From Micractinium sp. NFX-FRZ (taxonomy: Eukaryota > Chlorophyta > Trebouxiophyceae > Chlorellales > Chlorellaceae): a stretch of DNA of 64,000 bases. The notes under the pieces are model-generated. The model made no database searches. It had not been told where the DNA came from and saw only the letters and a program-made list of their open reading frames with translations. The stretch lies in assembly GCA_029339195.1 (NCBI GenBank), contig JAPTJF010000032.1, forward strand, positions 1 to 64,000. Reading direction: 5' to 3'. Shown here piece after piece: positions 56,580-64,000 of the stretch (positions are counted from its first letter, which is position 1; each line of letters opens with the position of its first letter). A program made the position numbers and the translations under genes.

Positions 56580-58833
56580 ATGAAGGGGGGACAGCAGACG
56601 CGGAAGAAGAGGCCCGGCGGCGGTGGGCCGGGCCGGGGGTCAGGCGGCGGTCCTCGCAAGCCTCAAGGGAAACGGACCGGCAAACCGCATGGGAAGGTGG
56701 CAGCCAAGCCGGCAGCCAAGCAGCAGCAGGCGGGTGCGAAGCGCAAGGCGCCCGCGCCGCCGGCAGTCCAGAAGGCCTCTTTAGGTGCGCACCAACTCTG
56801 CGTGACTGCTGAGCAGCTTGCCGATGGAGTTGCTGAATGTTGTGCTGCCAGTTGCGGGTGCAGGCTGCTGCCGCCAGCACCTCCGCCACTGCCGCCGCTG
56901 CCTCCTGCCTCCTTCGGAGGAGGGGCTGGTCCTGTCCGCTGAGCAGGCCCTTCGGTTGCGTGCACGTGCAGGGAAGCCGAGCGGGGACGTGGATGACTTC
57001 GCCTTCATGCTTGACGAGATGGAGGACTACCGGCCAAACGACGTGGGTGCTGGCAGCGAGTCGGACGGCGAGCAGCCGGAGCAGCAGGACGCGCAGCAGC
57101 AGGCAGGCAGCGACGACGAGGGAGCAGCAGCAGCAGCAGCGGGGGCCGGCGACACTGCGGAGGGGCAGCGGGCCAAGGAGCGGCGGAAGCGGGGCCAGAA
57201 GCTGTCGGCCATGGAGTTTGAAGCGAGCCGACAGATGGCGCGTCAGATTGCAGAGTGCAGCGACGAGGAGCAGGCCGACTGGCTGTGGGCCAGCTACCAG
57301 CAGCATGCAGCAGCCAGCACTCTGGAGCGGGGCGGCCTGACCGATGCCGGCATGGTGGCGCTGCCAGCAGAGGGCGGGCTGGAGGAGCGGCTCAAGTCGC
57401 TGGCACCCGGCGGCTGGTGGAGGGAGGCGTTTTGCAGCCGTGGAGGGCCGGCGGGCAGCCCCACGCTGCTGCTGGTATCGCCCTCTGCCATTGGGGCGGT
57501 GGGGCTCATCAAGCACTGCCCCCAGTTCAACATGGTGGGTGCTGAGCGGCAGGGCTGGGGCATGTCTGCGGCTGGGGCGGTGGTGTGCGGCCTGGTCAGC
57601 TCGTGGCCCTTTGGCCTGGGTTGATGGGAGCAGTGCAGTGGGAGCAGGGGCAGAGCGGGATGCGCTGCCTAGTCAAAGGCAGGCGTAACCCTAATGCCGA
57701 GCCGGGCCGCGTGCTGGCGCTTGCAGGCCTTGACAGTTGCAGTTGCGTCCAGTACCCATCCATCCCCATGTCATGCCTGACGCCCCATCCGCTGCTCCCC
57801 TGCCCACGCAGGCCTGCCGCATCGGCAAGCTGTTTGCCAAGCACTTCAAGGTGACGGAGCAGGAGGAGGTGCTGCGCTCACAGGTGGGGTGATGGCATTG
57901 GTGTCAAGTGCAAGGTGCTACCAACACATATGGAGGGTGTGTGGGTGTGCGGAGGGGCTGTGACAGCAGGCGCGGGGAGCCAGTAGGATAGGAGTTCATA
58001 GCATAGGGGTGGCGGGCAGCGTATGGTTGCTAGCTGCGGGGAGGCGTGTGCAGAGGGAGCAACGTGTGTGCGGCGGCACGTGCGCATGCGTGGTGGTTTG
58101 TCTTTGAACCTCTCCGCCAAGCTCCACCGCTGCCCCTTACCTACCCTGGGCTCTGTAGTACCACCATCCCCGCAGTACCACATTGAACAGCACAGTGCAC
58201 ATGTGTGTTCACTCACTGCAGGTGATGTGCATCGCGGCGGGCACCCCCAACCGCCTCTGCAAGCTGGCTGATGGCGGCGCGCTGAAGCTGGGCCGGCTGA
58301 CCCACGTGGTCCTGGATGTGTGCCTGGACGTGAAGCAGCGGTGAGGCGGGATGTGCTGCTTCTGGTGGTGCGGCTGGTGTGATGTCGCAGGGTGAAGGGC
58401 AGCCTTGGCATTTATGGACAGATCAGCTGCATGGGTGCTGGGTGCTGGGTGTGAGCTTGGTTGGGGAGCAGCGGTGAGGCAGAATGGAGCGCAGGGCATC
58501 TTGTCACACTAAAGCACGCTTCCGGGGTATGTAGTGATGGACTTGTGTTGTGGGTTGGATTCTCGCACCGTCGGACGTGGGCACCTCCCCCGCCTCTGCC
58601 CAGATTCCTGCCCGCAGTATCTTTTGCAGAGAATCTGCCAGTGCTCACGAGCCTGCCTGAGCCCCACCCCTACTCCCTCAACCTGCAGCGACATCCTGGC
58701 CATCCCGGAGACCCGCGCCGACTGGTGGCAGTTCTATGAGCGGCACCTGAAGCCGCGAGTGGATGCGGGCAGCCTGCGGGTGGCGCTCGTGAACAGCGAC
58801 CACCTGGGCGGCGGCGGCGGCGGCGGCAGCTGA
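56580..58833 (+). CDS. CMSS1: Cms1/CMSS1 ribosome-biogenesis protein
   Basis: Cms1 proteins are components linked to the U3-containing 90S pre-ribosome; they carry a degenerate DEAD-box helicase fold. Exons: 56580-56784, 56864-57534 (start tentative), 57812-57883, 58222-58340, 58689-58833; about 403 residues. The N-terminus is very basic (GGQQTRKKRPGG, KPHGKVAAKP), as in nucleolar proteins. Then follow an acidic stretch, SPTLLLVSPSAIGAVGLIK, GKLFAKHFKVTEQEEVL, CIAAGTPNRLCKLADGGAL, and LTHVVLDVCLDVKQRDIL, which match the family in order. The helicase DEAD motif position reads LDVC, so catalysis is unlikely. A poly-Gly tail ends the protein. The second exon start has two acceptors with the same phase (about 56852 and 56864). 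Confidence 0.85.
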
Positions 58834-59524
58834 GCACAGCACAGATGAAGGTCACCCTTTTGCCTGCGTCTATAAGAGGAGATGACACGGAACCCTCGTT
58901 TCTGCCGGCGTTCTTGCAATCACTTGCAGCCGTCCCATAATCAACGCCTCCGGCACAGGGCACAGGTGGTGTGTGCCAGCTGGCAGTGCAGCTGTGTACC
59001 GGCGACATGGCGGTTGGTGTTGGGACAGAGGTGGAATGGCTAGCAGTTTCAAGGATGGGCGACCAGGGTGGAGGCTGACTGATGTGCAGGCACTTGGCCG
59101 GCATCCGTGCGGGCTGGCATGGGTGGTGGTTGTGTGGGCGTTTTCGGGGGTGCTGACTGGTCACACCAACGGAAGGCGGTGGGCCGAAACTGGTCAGGGG
59201 AGGGGTTCAAGCTCCTCCCTTGGGCCACATAGTCCTCACTGACGACCAATGCTGCACATTTGCAGTACTATGGGATGTGGTGGCCATTGCACCTCAATTG
59301 TGTAACCCTAACCTGCACGCCCAGCTGGCGAAGGCAGTGCCAGCAGTGTGTGAGGCATGTGCTCAGCACACATGCACCCCCGCTCGAAGCGCCCTACGCT
59401 CCCGCCGGTCCTGTGAGCAGCGTGTGACCCGTAGGTGCCCTCTCCTCGTGCTCACTCACAAAATGTGCTCTGAATAGTTCCTCCCTCCGGCACCCCACTC
59501 ACGGCGGCTCTGGATACCTCAGTC
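58834..59524. other. Gap between Cms1 and PPR genes
   Basis: Contains a TGTAA at 59301-59305. Around 59195-59220 there is a T-arm-like hairpin (GTTCAAGC loop) but no matching acceptor stem, so I reject a tRNA. No gene seen. Confidence 0.4.
59301..59305 (+). promoter_or_regulatory. TGTAA polyadenylation signal of the Cms1 gene
   Basis: TGTAA, about 470 bases past the stop. It is rather far, so a nearer variant signal could be used. Confidence 0.35.
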
Positions 59525-62500
59525 ATGCGCCAACAGAATGGGCGCCCCGAACTAGGGCGCAGCAGCAGCGCCGCGGTCAGCTGCTGGGGCCTCGGCGGCA
59601 TGGGCACGGCAGGGCCACGCGCGCTGCCACCACCCTCAGATCAGCCGTCCAAGGGATCACATTCCCGAAAGAAAAGCTGGAGCTGGTTCTCGTCTCGGGG
59701 GGCAGTAGACAACGCGGAGGGCTCAGGGGCCACTCCTGCCGTGGGCCCCTCTGCTCAGCAGCAGCACCCGGGCGATAAGCTTGCAGAGGCTCTGTTCGAT
59801 CTCGACCTGGAGGGCGATGGCAGCCACCGTAGCAGCCGTAGTGGTTTCAGCAGCAGGGGCGCTCGCGGCAGCGGCAGTGCCAGCAGCGGTGCCGCCAGCA
59901 AAGGGCACAAGGGCGGCGCGCCCGCGCAGCCGCACCAGCAGCAGCTTCACCGCCGGCGCTGGAGCTTTGGGCGGCAGGTGCTGCCACAGCCAGTGGCGAC
60001 GGCGGCGGCAGAGGCAGAGGCAGAGGGCGAGCCAGACTCGCCGACCGACGACCTCCTGGTCTCAGCCAGTGACATCAGCGTGAGCAGCGCGCGCTGCAGC
60101 CCCAATGCCGCGACATCTGCAGCAGCTGCCGCGGCCGCAGCCATGGCCGTGCGCGGCCAGCACGGCGAGCAGCAGCAGCAGGAGGGCCAGCCGGGTGCTG
60201 CGTCGCCGTCCACGCCACCGCAGCAGCGCGGCCCGGGGTACCGCCGCCTGTGGCACTCGATCACCAGCGTGCGCAAGGGTGACCCCCTGCCTCCCCACAG
60301 CTCTGGACCTAGCAGCGACGTCACGGTGGAGAGCCTGGTGAAGGCCGCGCAGGTGTGTGTGTGCGCTTGTGTGTCTGTGTCTGTGCACGTGCACGTGTGA
60401 GGCAGCGTGGTGAGGGGCACGTGGGTGTGGGCATGTGAGTGCCAGCTTGCTGGGGGCCGCGCAATGCTAGGCTCACCGCCCACATGATTCTGAGTGCGTC
60501 TGCTCAAAGTGTGGGCACGCAGGTGGGCGGGGCCACCTTGCCACTGCATGCGGTGCACGCCGCCCTTGGATACCCGCACAACACCTTCCCCTTGCGTCAC
60601 CCTTTTTCCCCCCTCGCCCTTCCCCTACTTCTGCCCGCCGCCCCGCAGCGCCTCAAGCCCGGGCAGGCCGTGATGGAAGCCCTGCGCGAGGGCCTCAACC
60701 GCCTGGACTCGCGCGCCGTGGCCGCCCTGCTGAAGGAGCTGTCCAAGGCGGGCCTGCCGCACCGCGCCAGCGAGCTGTTTGACTGCCTGCGCGCGCTGCC
60801 CCCTGACCACGAGCTCGCCCGCCTGGCAGACCTGTACACCTACACCACAATCATCAGCCAGGTGCGCTGTGCTGGGGTGATGGGTTGCCTGTTGAGCTGC
60901 GCTCCCGTGAGATGTGCCTGGTCTGAGTGGGTGTGTGGCTGCGGCTGGGCAGGTGCGGCGACATGCCCTGGCCTCTGAATTGCCTCTCTGCTCACACCCG
61001 GGAGCGCCCTGTGCCTGCTTGCTCCACTGTTGCGGCACCCACCAGCAGCTGCGGCGTGCGCTGCAGGCGGCTGTGAACTCCCCCGCTTCCCTCTCAATCA
61101 CCACTTACCCACTGCTTCTCTGTTGTTTCCTGCTGTTTGTCGGCCCTGCAGTGCGGCACCCACCAGCAGCTGCGGCGCGCGCTGGAGCTGGTGGCGGAGA
61201 TGCGCAGCCGCGGGATCGAGGCCAACATTCACACGTACTCAGCGCTCATGTCGGTCTGCGTCAAGTGCAAGTGAGTTCCGGGCTGAGCGGGGTGTGGGAG
61301 TGGGGCCCACACTTGCGGAGTGGCGCTGGACTTGAAACGACCTTACGTGCAAGTGGGGTTGGGAGTGTGCGTGGTGCGAACGGGCACACCATGCGCTCTT
61401 CCGGCGTGCAACCCTTCGCCCCCGCCCCCACCATGGCCGCCCTCTTTCCAGGACATGCCAGCATGCTTACCGCCATGCTCTTCCCACCTCTGCCACCCCC
61501 TCCCCTCCCCCCCCTGCCACCTCAGCGAGTGCGAGCTGGCGCTTGACGTCTTCCAGCAGCTGCTCTCCGAGGGCTGCACCCCCAACCTGGTGAGCAGGGG
61601 GGCATGCCACGGTCCTTGAGCAGATGACAATAACACCGTTGATGGGGCCACACCGCGTGCTGCCCCGTGCCAGGGCGTCATCGGGCCAGGACGGCTGTCT
61701 GCTTACACGCACCCTGTTCCTGCCCGCCGACCCGACCGCCCCGGCCACCCACCGCGTTTCTGCCCGCTTCCATCCATGCTTCTAGGTGACCTGGAACATC
61801 ATGATTGACATTCATGGCAAGACTGGGCAGTGGGCCAAGGCGGTGGATGTGCTGGATGCCCTGCAGGCGCAGGTGGGCGTGCGAGTGAGGGTGGGGTGAG
61901 GTGGGGTGGTGGAGGTGGGGTGTGGAGGCCGACTGCTGTGGCTAGAGGCACATCTGGATGCCCAGCTTGCCCCCTTGGGAATGTGGTGCAGTGTGGGAAT
62001 GTGTTGCAGGGGAGGCTGCATGTGGGAGGGTGGGGGAAGCTTTATGGGGAAGATGCGGGGACATGCGCACCCCCACTCCTCCAGCCGCCCACCTCTTTTC
62101 CCGCTTTCCTCGCTTTCTTCCCACCCCCTCCCACCCGCCCGCCCATCCTTCCCCCCCACAGGGCTGCACCCCCGAGCCCCGCACCTACAACACAATCATC
62201 TCCGCCTGCGCCAAGGCAGGCCAGCCGGACGCCGCCCGGGGGGTGTACGACCGCATGCTCACCGACGGCGTGCAGCCCACGGGCACGACCTACACAAGCC
62301 TCATCAGCGCCTATGGCAAGGCCGGCCAGGTGGAGGAGGCGGTGCGCATCTATCAGGTGTGCCCTGTTGAATGGAAAGTGAGACAGGCCCCATGTGCGAT
62401 TTGTACGGCACTCAATCCCATCATCAATCCCCAGATCAGACGGTGTGCTGCTGGCGTGATAGGGCGGTGGCGGGCGGGGCAGGCCTTGCTGCCGTGCACT

Positions 62501-64000
62501 CAACCTCGTCTCACTTCCTGGCCCCTCCCTCCGGGCCCACGCTCCCCGCAGGACATGGCGGCCCGCGGCTGCGAGCGCAACGTCATCACATACGGCTCCC
62601 TCATCTCCGCTGCCGAGCGCGGCGGGAGGTGCGACGTGGCGCTGCAGCTGTGGGAGGAGATGCGGCGCGCGGGGTGCCGCCCCAACGTGGTGAGTGCGTG
62701 GGGTGGACCATCCTTCTATGCTCAAGCTGCCGGCTCTACGGCTGTGTGTGCTTCCTTGTTCAGGAGTCTCTGGTATTACTATGAAGTTCTTCGGCGAGGC
62801 AGAGTTGAACTTACTTGGAGGGTGCACTGGTGCCTTGCGGGGGCAGCCGTCCCTCACACTGCGCACTCATCGGCGGCGGCTGCGCCACCCACCCATCTGA
62901 CCGCTGTCACCATTCTCCCTGCTGCTCATAGGTCACCTTCAACGGACTCATTGGGGCCTGTGCGCAGGGTGAGTGGGCATGGCGGGCTGCCTTCCGGGGC
63001 AGGTGGAGTGCCCGTGGGCGCGGCGGAGTCCCGACACTTGGCGGCCTGCATTGCCTGCCTGCCCACCCTCCCGCTTCTCCTCTCCGCCCCTCACTACCAT
63101 CCCTCCATTCTCACCCTCCCAACCCCTTCCGCCCTGCAGCCGGCATGTGGGCCAAGGCAGCCGAAGTCTTCGACTCCATGCAGGGCTCCGGCTGCCGCCC
63201 CGACGCCGTCACCTATTCCGTCCTCATCTCCGCCTACGAGCGCGGCGGCCAGTGGCGCCGCTGCCTGCAGGCTTTTGAGCGCATGCAGCAGCAGGGCTTC
63301 CGCCCCGACGCCTGCGTGTACAATGCCGTGCTGGATGCCCTGGTGGGCTCGGGCCTGGTGGCTGCCCTGGCAAAGGCGGCGCAGCTGAGCGGCGCGGTGA
63401 GTGTGCCGTGGAGCGCATGCTGTGGTCCCCTGCTTCGGTCCCCTGCTGCAGTCCCCTGCTGTGGTCCCCTGCTGTGGTCCTCAGGCTTTAGCTGCTTGCA
63501 ATCATCCTGGCCTCCCAGGGGCTGCACTCTCCACATCCTCCTCTCCTCGCACGCCGCTTGCGACGCCCTCTCACCTGCTCCCCCCCGCTGCCACCCCGCT
63601 GCCGCAGGCACACCGCCAGGGCCACCTGCGCCTCACCGCACTGTCCAGCAGCGAGTCCACCGCCACCGCCTACTCCTATGGCGCCGCCCTTATGGTCACG
63701 CTGCGCTGGCTGGCGGAGATGAGGTGGGCAAGGGGGTGTGGTGTATTTGTTTCCTTTTCAGCAGGTAGCTGTTTGGGGTGGAGGGGCAGTGGCCTGGCTT
63801 GATGGGAGGTTGACACAGGGGATGCTAGAGGATGGGAGGTTGACACAGGGGCGGCAGGCACAGCATGCACAGCCAGGCCAGCAGGGCGCACCTGACGCCG
63901 TGCCACACGGCTAAAACCGCACGCGTGTGTGGGCCACGCATCACCGTGGCAACGCCTCACCTGCCCGCCCGCCTGCAGGGACGCGCCCCCCACAACCATG
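59525..64000 (+). CDS. Pentatricopeptide repeat protein, 3' part cut off
   Basis: PPR proteins bind organelle RNA, one base per 35-residue repeat. Exons 59525-60352, 60649-60861, 61152-61270, 61526-61589, 61786-61872, 62162-62356, 62552-62689, 62932-62968, 63140-63396, 63608-63723, 63978 onward, all in phase. The first 275 residues are Ser/Gln/Ala-rich and disordered. A helical region with LDSRAVAALLKELSKAGL and YTYTTIISQ precedes about nine PPR motifs of plain P type: HTYSALMSVCVKCNE, VTWNIMIDIHGKTGQ, RTYNTIISACAKAGQ, TTYTSLISAYGKAGQ, ITYGSLISAAERGGR, VTFNGLIGACAQAG, VTYSVLISAYERGGQ and so on. After them comes a conserved-looking QGHLRLTALSS. A plastid or mitochondrial site is expected, but no clear leader is visible at the ATG. 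The gene may continue past the window. The RNA target is unknown. Confidence 0.9.
61031..61063 (+). repeat. Copy of PPR exon 3 start
   Basis: 32 of 33 bases match 61152-61184, 121 bp upstream in intron 2: TGCGGCACCCACCAGCAGC and on. Near-identical, so the event is recent. The copy has no AG right before it. Confidence 0.9.
63418..63482 (+). repeat. 15-bp tandem repeat in PPR intron 9
   Basis: GTCCCCTGCTGTG-type unit repeated four to five times with small changes. Confidence 0.85.
63801..63850 (+). repeat. 20-bp direct repeat in PPR intron 10
   Basis: GATGGGAGGTTGACACAGGG occurs at 63801-63820 and again at 63831-63850, identical. Inside the last visible intron. Confidence 0.9.

Noticed and set aside
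59195..59220. tRNA-like T-arm with a TTCAAGC loop
   Set aside because: No acceptor stem, D-arm or anticodon arm can be drawn around it.

Overview
The window is nuclear DNA of a unicellular green alga, most likely a trebouxiophyte of the Chlorella type. The evidence is very GC-rich sequence, about 120 short spliceosomal introns with GTGAGT/GTGGGT-like donors and CTGCAG acceptors, TGTAA polyadenylation signals after many stop codons, and plastid-directed or plant-specific proteins (6-phosphogluconolactonase with a transit-type leader, a PPR protein, a TPLATE-complex longin subunit, a lumen-type beta-helix protein). I rebuilt gene models by reading exons, splice sites and phase by hand.

Layout: U6 snRNA (76-179, -); CCA-adding tRNA nucleotidyltransferase (1463-11672, -), whose 5.4-kb seventh intron contains a complete opposite-strand deubiquitinase of the USP14/UBP6 type (3948-8502, +); endosomal-type Na+/H+ antiporter (12673-17968, +); beta-helix protein with a twin-arginine leader (18572-20510, -); PIG-X-like GPI mannosyltransferase subunit (21278-22332, +); unknown 185-residue protein (22679-24286, +); giant WDR62/MABP1-like WD40 protein (24675-31954, -); PAN/Apple receptor-like kinase (32270-39316, -); doubtful small gene (39573-40109, +); CoA-disulfide reductase fused to rhodanese (40106-45655, -); LOLITA/TSPOON-like longin subunit (46617-48273, +); DUF220/START-like protein (48857-52115, -); 6-phosphogluconolactonase (52377-55230, +); CMSS1/Cms1 ribosome-biogenesis factor (56580-58833, +); and a PPR protein cut off by the window end (59525-64000, +).

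The genes are mostly housekeeping and not one pathway. Neighbours tend to be divergent or convergent with short gaps, so divergent promoters are probably shared.

The most unusual signal is in the introns. In at least ten of them a partly decayed copy of the neighbouring exon edge, including its splice site, lies beside the real edge, usually displaced by about 90-130 bp. This looks like recurrent tandem duplication across splice junctions. Other oddities are four GC-AG introns, several micro-exons (18, 20, 27, 28 nt), the nested gene, and a long open extension in frame behind the 6-phosphogluconolactonase stop codon.
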